In this document: positions 57,861 through 64,000 of the stretch, in pieces
How positions within the stretch are numbered: position 1 is the stretch's first letter
How the letters are laid out: each line of letters starts with the position of its first letter
Assembly (NCBI RefSeq): GCF_000338295.1
Contig: NZ_ANMO01000067.1
Coordinates: 58,916 to 122,915, forward strand
Length of the DNA stretch: 64,000 bases
Source of the DNA: Rhodopirellula europaea 6C
GTDB taxonomy: Bacteria > Planctomycetota > Planctomycetia > Pirellulales > Pirellulaceae
Reading direction: 5' to 3'
Program-made: the position numbers and the translations under genes
Notes under the pieces: generated by a model
What the model was told of the DNA's origin: nothing
The model's database searches: none
The model's input: the letters and a program-made list of their open reading frames with translations, nothing else

Positions 57861-60374
57861 TCAGCGACGAAAGAGTTCGCTGGTCACGATGGATTCAATC
57901 AGCCGAGCGGTCGGGTAGTCCTCGGCCTTCAGCGGCATCAGGATCGCATCAACCGCTGGACGGTCGGTCGGTTCCATTCGTCGACCAAGTGCATGCGTTA
58001 GCAACCGTTCAGTGACGGTCCGAGCGATGAAATCCTTCCGCTCGACCAGTTGCTGCTTCAATCCCTCGGGACCATCAAATTTGGCACCACCGGGAAGTTC
58101 GCCGGACGTAAAGATCGGTCGCTTTGATTTGATGTTGTAGACCTTCCGCGACTGACCAATCGCGTCGAAGCCTTCCATCGCGAAACCAAGCGGATCGATC
58201 TTTCGGTGACACTGAAAGCAAGTCGCATCCTCACGATGTTTCAACAACTGATCGCGGATCGTTTTCGCACCTCGCGTATCAGGCTCGATCGCCGGCACGT
58301 CATCTGGTGGCGGCGGCGTGGGAGTGCCGAGAACATTTTCCAGCAACCAAACCCCGCGAGTCACGGGCGACGTTTCGATGCCATTGGCAGAGACCGTCAA
58401 AATGCTGGCCTGGCCCAACAAACCACCGCGGCCAAGCTTCCTTTGAACAGGCGACTGTGCGAAATCGAAGCGTCGAAATTCAGAGGCTTTGTCCGGCGGG
58501 AAGTGTTCATCGACTCCGTAAAGCTTGGCCAAATCGCGATTGAGGAAGGAATGCGAAGCGGTCAATAATTCGTTCAGCGAAGCATCTCGATCGATCAGGT
58601 CTCGAAAGAACATTCGAGTTTCCGTTTTCATATCGACTTGCAAATCGCCGGAATAGAAAGCGGCAAACTCCCTTGGATCCGGCGGCATCGATCCGAGCGA
58701 ACGAAGATCCAACCAGTTGTCGAGAAAGTCGGCCACAAACTCATCGGACTTCTCTGAGGCGAGCAGTCGTCGGGTTTGTTGCCGCAGAGTTTCGGGATCA
58801 TTGAGCTTTCCCTTATCAGCCAATTGACGCAGTGTGTCATCGGGCATGCTCGACGTCAGGAAGTACGACAAACGCTCTGCCAATGCATGGTCTGAAAGCT
58901 GTCCGTCTTCCGTCGTTGATGTTTGGAAATACAAGAACGAAGGGCTGCAAAGAATCGCTTTGGCGGTGTCGCCATAGGCCTGATGCGACGAGCGTCCAAA
59001 TGCTTTTCGTGAATCGAAAAACGCAACCAAGCCTTCAACCTCGGTTTCAGTAACCGGACGCCGGTAGGCTTTCGATGCAAATCGTTCGATCCGATCCCGC
59101 ACTTCCGAATCGGTCCAATGTTCTTCGCCGGTCACGCTGCCGCCGAATAAAGCCTGCTGACTCTTGGTAGGCCATTTCACATCAAGCGGCCCGCGAACCT
59201 TCACTTCATCAATTCGCAAGTGGGGAAGTGTCCCCTCACTGATGATGGCGATGCGTTGTTCAAAGATTCCCCGTGTATCGCGAATTTCTTGAGGAAGCAA
59301 ATTGAAATGCATTCGGTAGATACGGGCGAACGATCCACGGACATCATGCATTCCGTTTTCAAACGTGAATCGCGGAACGAACCCTTGATCCAGCGGGACC
59401 TCAAATCGAATCCACTCGAACTCATCATCCGAAACGACTGACTCAGCCAGCAAGGGTTGGATTGGTTGCCGGTGCGGCATGTCACCGATCCGCGAATCAC
59501 CGGGTCGGATTCCCAACCGGAACGGTTCTTCCAAGTCGATTTTGACCGCTCGTTCGCTGTACTTTGTATCTCGATGCATCGCTTTGGCATGCACCCAGAC
59601 CTCATAAACACCATCGACCGGAACGCCTCCAGCAAACGCTTCGATGTGACCGTATCCGCCCTCGGTTTTGTCGTTGAATGGATGATCGTACAGACACAGA
59701 TATCGATTGAGAAACGCGCGAGCGTGGGCCGTCCGTAATTCCGCTTGTTGCGGGAACTTGCGATGGAATCTCCATTCCTGATTGCTGGGTCGCTCGCTTG
59801 GACCGACGGCTTTGGCGACACACTGTTCGGCCGCATCGAGGTAGCGTTCCAACAAATGCCCGGACATGACCAACGTGTCACCAACATTGTCAAAGTGTTC
59901 CGACAAATTGTCCGCCGGAAACTCGTGCGTCGGATCAAACATGGTCATGTCTATCTTCAACAGATCAGAAACCGTTTCTCGATATTCGCGACGGGAGAGT
60001 CGTCGCAACACGGTGCGACCGTTGGTGCTGCTTGATTCCTGACGCATTCGAGTCAATTGCTGAGTCAACGCGTCGATCGCGGCCAAGCGATCTTGCTCGG
60101 ACGGTTGGTCGCCATCTTCTGGCGGCATCGATCGAAGCGTCAACTGATCGATCGCTTCCTGCAACGCCAGCTGCGTGTCCCAATGCGAATCGCCCAAATT
60201 GAGTGACTCGAAGTCTCGCTCACCCGCCGGATCGTCAGCGGTATGACAATCGATGCAATAGTTCTCGAGAAACCCAACCGGATCGATCAGCTGAGCTTCC
60301 TTCGCCAGCCCGGCAACACACGGTTGCAACAAAACGCAGACGACCAATAGCCGAAACACATGCGACGACAGCAT
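57861..60374 (-). CDS. DUF1592/DUF1588/DUF1587/DUF1585 planctomycete cytochrome c-like protein (second pair)
   Basis: 837 residues from the ATG at 60374, which shares one base with the DUF1552 stop (TGATG); AGAGG lies upstream. A signal peptide (LLVVCVLLQPCVAGLA) precedes NYCIDCHTADD, a CxxCH haem site at about residue 40. DUF1587 (LRRLSRREYRETVSDLLKID), a sugar-binding-like segment, DUF1592 (LAERLSYFLTSSMPDDTLRQ), DUF1588 (ILTVSANGIETSPVTRGVWL and CFQCHRKIDPLGFAMEGFDA) and DUF1585 follow. The architecture is as in the first pair at 31128, but without an evident PA14 domain. Presumed periplasmic. Confidence 0.9.
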   Translation of the reverse strand: MLSSHVFRLLVVCVLLQPCVAGLAKEAQLIDPVGFLENYCIDCHTADDPAGERDFESLNLGDSHWDTQLALQEAIDQLTLRSMPPEDGDQPSEQDRLAAIDALTQQLTRMRQESSSTNGRTVLRRLSRREYRETVSDLLKIDMTMFDPTHEFPADNLSEHFDNVGDTLVMSGHLLERYLDAAEQCVAKAVGPSERPSNQEWRFHRKFPQQAELRTAHARAFLNRYLCLYDHPFNDKTEGGYGHIEAFAGGVPVDGVYEVWVHAKAMHRDTKYSERAVKIDLEEPFRLGIRPGDSRIGDMPHRQPIQPLLAESVVSDDEFEWIRFEVPLDQGFVPRFTFENGMHDVRGSFARIYRMHFNLLPQEIRDTRGIFEQRIAIISEGTLPHLRIDEVKVRGPLDVKWPTKSQQALFGGSVTGEEHWTDSEVRDRIERFASKAYRRPVTETEVEGLVAFFDSRKAFGRSSHQAYGDTAKAILCSPSFLYFQTSTTEDGQLSDHALAERLSYFLTSSMPDDTLRQLADKGKLNDPETLRQQTRRLLASEKSDEFVADFLDNWLDLRSLGSMPPDPREFAAFYSGDLQVDMKTETRMFFRDLIDRDASLNELLTASHSFLNRDLAKLYGVDEHFPPDKASEFRRFDFAQSPVQRKLGRGGLLGQASILTVSANGIETSPVTRGVWLLENVLGTPTPPPPDDVPAIEPDTRGAKTIRDQLLKHREDATCFQCHRKIDPLGFAMEGFDAIGQSRKVYNIKSKRPIFTSGELPGGAKFDGPEGLKQQLVERKDFIARTVTERLLTHALGRRMEPTDRPAVDAILMPLKAEDYPTARLIESIVTSELFRR

Positions 60375-61708
60375 CACGCCCAACCTCTCAACGTTCCGGT
60401 GCTGGTCGCGAAAGCATCGGTTTCGACTCCGAAGTCTTGCAGCATGGAGACGAACAAATTGGTCAAAGGCGGACGGTCTCTTGCTCTCTCATCAAACGCC
60501 AGCAATCGCCCGCTTTTGCCACCACCGCCGGCGACGACCAGTGGCAAATTGGAATTGGTGTGAGAATTCGCGTTGCCCATTCCGCTTCCAAACAACACCG
60601 AAGTCTGATCGAGCAACGGCCCGTACTCATCATGGGTGCTCGCCAGTTTATTGACGAAGCGAGTGAACTGTTCGACTTGGTAACGTTCGATCGCGACCAG
60701 TTTATTGATGTTCTCTTGGCGTTGCCCGTGATGCGACAAAGCGTGGTAGCCACCTTTGATACCCAGATCATTTGGATTGAAGTCACCACCAATTTCGAGC
60801 GTCGCGATTCGTGTCGAGTCAGTCTGCAACGCCAGCACAATCAAGTCGTACAGCAACGGCAAGTCTTCGACGAGATTGCGATTCTTCGGAGAATCAAACG
60901 GAGCTTCGGGCTTCGGCACGTCGATCCAATTTCTACGCAAAGCCAACCGTTCCTCCACATCACGAACCGAAGTCAGGTACTCGTCCAACTTGTGGCGGTC
61001 CTGTTGGTTCAGTCGTTTCTTGAGGTCGTTCGCGTTCCAATGCACCAAATCCAAAATCGAGTTCTTCAGTCCGATGCGTTCCGCAGCGGCTTGTTTCTTT
61101 TTTGGATCGGTCCCCACAAACAATGTTTCAAACAACTGCTGTGGTCCAGGAATCGGTGGCACCCGCGTTCCACTTCGCGTCCAAGAAAGCTGACATCCGC
61201 CATGGATTCCAGTTTCGCTTCCGATCGTCAGCGTCGGAAACCTGGTTTGCCCGGAGACCGACTGGGCCGCGAACTGGTCAAGCGTGATGTTGGCCATTGG
61301 CATCGTGTGCGCGTCGACTTGACGAACACCGGACAAGAACGCATGAATCGCAAAGTGGCCGCCTTTGAGTCCATGATCGAGCCCGGAGATGACGGTCAGT
61401 TGCTCTTCAATCTCAGCGAGCGATTGGCTGGATTCGCCGAACCGCATCTGATGATGTTCGACCAAACCTTGACTGACTTGTGTGGTAGACGCTGAATCAG
61501 GTTCGGCTGACTGCTTGGGCCAAAACTCATTCGGATAAAACCCCAACATGTTGCCGATGCAGACCATACGACGTTTCGCTTTGGTCCCCTCCGGTTTGCG
61601 TTTGTCGTCTTCCGCAGACGCATCATGGACTGACAAGGATGCAAACGCCGGCAAGCCCACCGAAACACCCGCGGCACGCAAAACATTTCGTCGAGAAAAC
61701 GAACTCAT
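60374..61708 (-). CDS. DUF1552 domain-containing protein, Tat-exported (second pair)
   Basis: 444 residues from the ATG at 61708, preceded by GGAAAGAG. The twin-arginine signal FSRRNVLRAAGVSVGLPAFA is followed by the DUF1552 domain: RMVCIGNMLGFYPNEFWPKQ, ISGLDHGLKGGHFAIHAFLS, LVLALQTDSTRIATLEIGG-like stretch, YGPLLDQTSVLFGSGMGNAN. Its stop codon overlaps the start of the DUF1592 gene, so the two are translationally coupled. Here DUF1552 comes first; in the pair at 29768-33617 DUF1592 comes first. Confidence 0.9.
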   Translation of the reverse strand: MSSFSRRNVLRAAGVSVGLPAFASLSVHDASAEDDKRKPEGTKAKRRMVCIGNMLGFYPNEFWPKQSAEPDSASTTQVSQGLVEHHQMRFGESSQSLAEIEEQLTVISGLDHGLKGGHFAIHAFLSGVRQVDAHTMPMANITLDQFAAQSVSGQTRFPTLTIGSETGIHGGCQLSWTRSGTRVPPIPGPQQLFETLFVGTDPKKKQAAAERIGLKNSILDLVHWNANDLKKRLNQQDRHKLDEYLTSVRDVEERLALRRNWIDVPKPEAPFDSPKNRNLVEDLPLLYDLIVLALQTDSTRIATLEIGGDFNPNDLGIKGGYHALSHHGQRQENINKLVAIERYQVEQFTRFVNKLASTHDEYGPLLDQTSVLFGSGMGNANSHTNSNLPLVVAGGGGKSGRLLAFDERARDRPPLTNLFVSMLQDFGVETDAFATSTGTLRGWA

Positions 61709-61961
61709 CGCTCTTTCCAAGGGAGACACATCTCAAAACCGATCGCCCAGTCTACCAGCGATGACGCAAGGCAATGAAAAAACGTGTGGCTCGTATCAAT
61801 GCTGCTCACTACCGAATCCGCCCCGTCAACCGGGAAGCCAGCCTCTCCCAGTGAGTTGTCGACAGGCAAACAAACGCGGCTGGTTTTACCCTAGCGGATT
61901 CGCTTGCATCGCCATAACGATTCGGACAAACTGAACACAACCCAACGGGGGGAGACGCCGC
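61709..61961. other. Intergenic region left of the attI-like site
   Basis: 253 bp between the DUF1552 start and the first TGAGAACAAGT repeat. It presumably has the DUF1552 promoter. No integrase open frame or recognisable remnant was found here on either strand. No strong hairpin was found either. Confidence 0.5.
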
Positions 61962-62098
61962 TGAGAACAAGTTCCCTTTCGCTGAGAACAAGTCTCCGTA
62001 GAGCCCAAACACTCGACTTGTTCTCACCGACAAACCGGCAAAAACACCCCCAAAATCCATATTCCAGTCGGTCCAACGACTGAGAAACAAGTTATCCG
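61962..62098 (+). other. attI-like recombination region of an integron
   Basis: Two direct repeats TGAGAACAAGTTCCC (61962) and TGAGAACAAGTCTCC (61983) are 21 bases apart. An inverted copy ACTTGTTCTCA lies at 62016-62026, and a final TGAGAAACAAGTTATCC at 62081-62097 ends in the putative crossover core GTTATCCG (62091-62098). In class 1 integrons attI has the same plan: two direct integrase-binding repeats plus a simple site ending AAACAAAGTTAG. GTTATCCG is the exact reverse complement of the CGGATAAC that begins the first downstream attC, as expected if cassette 1 inserted here. Confidence 0.7.
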
Positions 62099-62729
62099 AA
62101 TGAACGTATGGCGAGAGCGAATGAGACAAACTACGTTGAAGATGACGCCACCGTCATTGTTCGTGCAAACTCAGACGACGCATGGTTGTTCCTACCGGTT
62201 TGTTCGCTATTCGTTTCCGGTCTCGGCTACCTCACGATGCTCGGTCCAGAGGGCATCGCAGCCAGTCATCCGAACATGAACTTCAACTACGGACTGATCC
62301 CCATCGCGTCAGCGTTTGCAATCGTTTTGCTGTTAGCCAAACTGTACCAACTTGTTTGGCCTACTCGCTACGCAACCCACGTTACTCCAGAACAGATTGC
62401 CTTTTACCGATCGTCGCTCGACGAAGCCGAGTATCTTCTTCGACGAGATAGTGTCCAAAGTGTTCGGACCAGAAGACGACGGTGGTTCCACAACCCTGAC
62501 ATGTGTGAACCAATAGAATTTGTTGATCGCTTTGGTGAGGTTACGACGATTCCAGTTTGCTACATTTGGACGGGCAATCGTTCCGAGTTCCTTGGCTTGG
62601 TACGCGATCGCTGGGGTCCGACGTTCGTCACAACCAACACTGACGGATAACAATCGGATGCACGACGAGTCGCCGAGTCGTGGTTTTTGAAATGGAAGAT
62701 CGCTCGCGGCGACCGCGTGATCCGTGTCG
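62092..62729 (+). mobile_element. Putative integron gene cassette 1
   Basis: Boundaries are set at the G/TT positions of the two core sites (GTTATCC at 62091, GTT at 62729), giving 638 bp. It contains one gene (62108-62650) and the left part of attC-1. In the circular form its right core would read GTTATCC, the exact reverse complement of its own R'' box GGATAAC. Confidence 0.7.
62108..62650 (+). CDS. Cassette gene 1: membrane protein with PH-like C-terminal region
   Basis: 180 residues. Two transmembrane helices at about 25-47 (DAWLFLPVCSLFVSGLGYLT) and 60-83 (YGLIPIASAFAIVLLLAKLY) are followed by a soluble beta-rich part (ITPEQIAFYRSSL-like start, YLLRRDSVQSVRTRRRRWFH, FVDRFGEVTTIPVCYIW). 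It resembles bacterial PH-domain membrane proteins in layout but has no definite family. The TAA stop is inside the R'' box of attC-1, a compact arrangement usual for integron cassettes. It starts 16 bases after the cassette junction, so expression would depend on an external promoter. Confidence 0.72.
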   Translation: MARANETNYVEDDATVIVRANSDDAWLFLPVCSLFVSGLGYLTMLGPEGIAASHPNMNFNYGLIPIASAFAIVLLLAKLYQLVWPTRYATHVTPEQIAFYRSSLDEAEYLLRRDSVQSVRTRRRRWFHNPDMCEPIEFVDRFGEVTTIPVCYIWTGNRSEFLGLVRDRWGPTFVTTNTDG

Positions 62730-62735
62730 TTCCCC
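62645..62735 (+). other. attC-like site 1 (91 bp)
   Basis: R'' GGATAAC (62645-62651) and R' GTTCCCC (62729-62735) bound an imperfect palindrome. The left arm CGGATGCACG (62655-62664) pairs with CGTGATCCG (62716-62724), with one unpaired G at 62660 after the first five pairs. An inner stem GTCGCC/GGCGAC follows. The single-base bulge at a fixed position is the extrahelical-base hallmark of attC sites. The terminal loop contains TTTTTGAAATGGA. Confidence 0.82.
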
Positions 62736-63450
62736 GATCAAGAATGCGCGGCTTCATGACTGATGCAATATCTCAACTATGTCTACGACAATTCCGATAC
62801 ACCGGTGATTCACACCGGCCCCGTCGCGGAGCGTGAAGCCGAATATCTGCACAGAGCTTCTACGCACCTTCAGCCGCTTTCTGACGAGGAATACATGACC
62901 GGACCGGCGGGCATACTCTCAGGACTTGCCAAGTCGAGCTACGTTCTTGACGGCAGCACGCTTTACTGGTGCGTTGAATGGGAACCCGGCCTGATTATTG
63001 TCCAAATGCGTCCCAACCATGAAATGCAATGGGTGGCCTTGCGATCTCCAAGCCCAGACTTTGCAGGACGCGAACCGCTTCCTGTGGACGGAAAGATTGA
63101 GGACTATGATCCAGATGAAAACCCGCAGTATGACCTCATTTTTACGCCTTGGGATGCTCAATACGATGCCGAGTACCGGAAATTTGGTTCATTCTTGCCG
63201 GCAGATGAAGATGTCCTTCAGCGGTTCTCGGACGCTCTTAGACACGCGAATGAACTTGGGTCTGCCATGCAAAAGCGGTTCTCCAATGACACCTCTAAAT
63301 GGTATGAAGATTGTCGCAGGAATATCGAAAAATGGGCCGGCAATGGGGTGAGGATCGCAAATTGTGTATAACCATCGCGTGAACCGGATCACGCGAGCCA
63401 GCGATTTTTGGAATTGAGAGTCTTTCGCGCGTGCCCGGTTACGCGTGCCG
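62730..63450 (+). mobile_element. Putative integron gene cassette 2
   Basis: 721 bp between core sites at 62729 and 63450, with one gene (62763-63371). Its own circular R' would read GTTCCCC against R'' GTATAAC, a weaker match than for cassettes 1 and 3, so the left core may have been altered. Confidence 0.65.
62763..63371 (+). CDS. Cassette gene 2: hypothetical soluble protein
   Basis: 202 residues without signal peptide or membrane helix. Segments such as ILSGLAKSSYVLDGSTLYWC, VEWEPGLIIVQMRPNHEMQW and PADEDVLQRFSDALRHANEL suggest an alpha/beta protein with a C-terminal helical part. I do not recognise a family. The base composition looks somewhat lower in GC than the host genes to the left. 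The TAA stop lies in the R'' box of attC-2. Function unknown. Confidence 0.7.
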   Translation: MQYLNYVYDNSDTPVIHTGPVAEREAEYLHRASTHLQPLSDEEYMTGPAGILSGLAKSSYVLDGSTLYWCVEWEPGLIIVQMRPNHEMQWVALRSPSPDFAGREPLPVDGKIEDYDPDENPQYDLIFTPWDAQYDAEYRKFGSFLPADEDVLQRFSDALRHANELGSAMQKRFSNDTSKWYEDCRRNIEKWAGNGVRIANCV

Positions 63451-63456
63451 TTATCG
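63366..63456 (+). other. attC-like site 2 (91 bp)
   Basis: R'' GTATAAC (63366-63372) and R' GTTATCG (63450-63456) bound an imperfect palindrome of the same length as site 1. CGCGTGAACCGG (63376-63387) pairs with CCGGTTACGCG (63435-63445), leaving one unpaired G at 63381, again directly after five pairs. An inner stem CACGCG/CGCGTG follows. TTTTTGGAAT occupies the same offset (39 bases from the start) as TTTTTGAAAT in site 1. Confidence 0.82.
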
Positions 63457-63564
63457 CGAATAGTACATAGCGGTTTCTCGCGAACACGATCAACGCATGA
63501 GTGTCGAGTGCTTTCGAAACTAGATCCGCATGAGACTTCGGCCCTAGACAAGTGCTCTCCAACA

Positions 63565-63975
63565 ATGCAAGCGTGGGAATTCAAACCGTCAAAGATTCAG
63601 TTTGCGGCGACCATTTATGAACTCGGCAATGAAGGCGACGAACTCGATGCCGCCGTCATCCAATTTACCGGTTCCTTTGGACACGGATCCAACGGGAATG
63701 GTGACGCCGCATACATGATTGCCATCCGAGATTACATTATTGATTGCGTGCTACCGTGTGCGATTGTTTTCGACCTGCGGGAACTCAACTACGAATGGGG
63801 CAACACGATTTGGAGCATGTTCCGCTGTGACGAGCCATTCGCGACGCTTGTCTCCGACAAGTGCAGCGGATTTCAGACGTGTGGCGTTGCGAAACCTATG
63901 TTTGACAACTTGGAGGCCGCTCTAGAATATTTGCGTCCACAGGCGATAGAATACCGTAAGTGCCTCCTGGAATGA
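63565..63975 (+). CDS. Cassette gene 3: hypothetical protein
   Basis: 136 residues from the ATG at 63565 (MQAWEFKPSKIQFAATIYEL); the longer frame covers the attC-2 flank and lacks support. Segments DAAVIQFTGSFGHG, AYMIAIRDYIIDCVLPCAIV and FDLRELNYEWGNTIWSMF give an alternating strand/helix pattern that recalls STAS-like or small immunity-type folds, but this is only a resemblance. No signal peptide. It is the third same-strand orphan gene in the array. Confidence 0.6.
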   Translation: MQAWEFKPSKIQFAATIYELGNEGDELDAAVIQFTGSFGHGSNGNGDAAYMIAIRDYIIDCVLPCAIVFDLRELNYEWGNTIWSMFRCDEPFATLVSDKCSGFQTCGVAKPMFDNLEAALEYLRPQAIEYRKCLLE

Positions 63976-63987
63976 TCGAGGGCACGA

Positions 63988-64000
63988 GCGATAAACAATC
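63988..64000 (+). other. Probable beginning of a third attC-like site
   Basis: GCGATAAACAATC ends the window 13 bases after the cassette 3 stop codon. It shares AACAATC with site 1. Its GCGATAA(A)C is nearly the reverse complement of GTTATCGC, the left core of cassette 3 (one extra A). Confidence 0.5.

Larger units (their letters stand above)
63451..64000 (+). mobile_element. Putative integron gene cassette 3 (truncated by window end)
   Basis: It begins at the crossover of the 63450 core and contains the gene 63565-63975. The last bases GCGATAAACAATC resemble the opening of site 1 (GGATAACAATC), so a third attC appears to start at about 63988. Confidence 0.6.

Noticed and set aside
60203..61495. 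A 430-codon open frame antisense to the second DUF1552 gene
   Set aside because: Same shadow pattern; the DUF1552 motifs on the minus strand are decisive.
61910..61935. ATAACGATTCGGAC, resembling an attC left half before the attI-like region
   Set aside because: No matching right arm pairs with it before the GTT at 62091, so it is not counted as an attC site.

Overview
The window looks like a chromosomal segment of a Rhodopirellula-like planctomycete (Pirellulaceae). The evidence is the set of planctomycete-specific families: DUF1553 and DUF1501 proteins, two DUF1592/DUF1552 pairs with CxxCH haem motifs, a TIGR03009-type protein, Tat-exported Gfo/Idh/MocA oxidoreductases, and a secreted protein with the LEPR-XLL-type N-terminus. 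Moderate GC content and several families of short intergenic repeats placed just after stop codons fit as well. I assign the genus from protein character only; no database search was run.

Layout. 1-3.7 kb: the end of a DUF1553 protein and a DUF1501 protein. 4.1-10.8 kb: a flagellin_IN-repeat protein, a DJ-1/PfpI protein, a GH10 xylanase and an outer-membrane barrel-like protein. 10.8-18.2 kb (all minus): ClpX plus a secreted protein closed by an intrinsic terminator, then the housekeeping block bL25-pth-bS6-ssb-bL9 and tRNA-Leu. 18.4-24.2 kb: an MFS transporter, a methyltransferase, a NupC-type transporter and a ThuA-like protein with a clear terminator. 24.2-29.6 kb: DinB, a leishmanolysin-like dockerin protein, SurE and SelO. 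29.7-34.9 kb: the first DUF1592/DUF1552 pair and a TIGR03009-like protein. 35-44.3 kb: a radical SAM/membrane protein pair, an oxidoreductase convergent with a pectate lyase, and a membrane protein coupled to a membrane-anchored MutS-like ATPase. 44.5-48.3 kb: an oxidoreductase, ManA and membrane proteins. 48.5-53.3 kb: the sufR-C-B-D locus with a palindromic operator. 53.4-57.9 kb: a glucose dehydrogenase/2-hydroxyacid dehydrogenase operon, PdxH, YqgE and a cold-shock-like protein. 57.9-61.7 kb: a second DUF1552/DUF1592 pair in the opposite gene order.

The most notable feature is at the right edge (about 61.96-64.0 kb). An attI-like region with repeated TGAGAACAAGT motifs is followed by three same-strand genes of unknown function. 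Two 91-bp attC-like imperfect palindromes separate them, each with the same single extrahelical G, and a third site begins at the window's last bases. I read this as the start of an integron cassette array. No integrase gene is visible next to it.

Five intergenic repeat or hairpin types were found: a 106-bp element with TGTTGATT inverted ends, a 60-bp REP-like palindrome (three copies), a GGA-loop hairpin, a 22-23 bp motif, and two other stem-loops. Most lie within about 100 bp after a stop codon, which suggests a role at transcript 3' ends.
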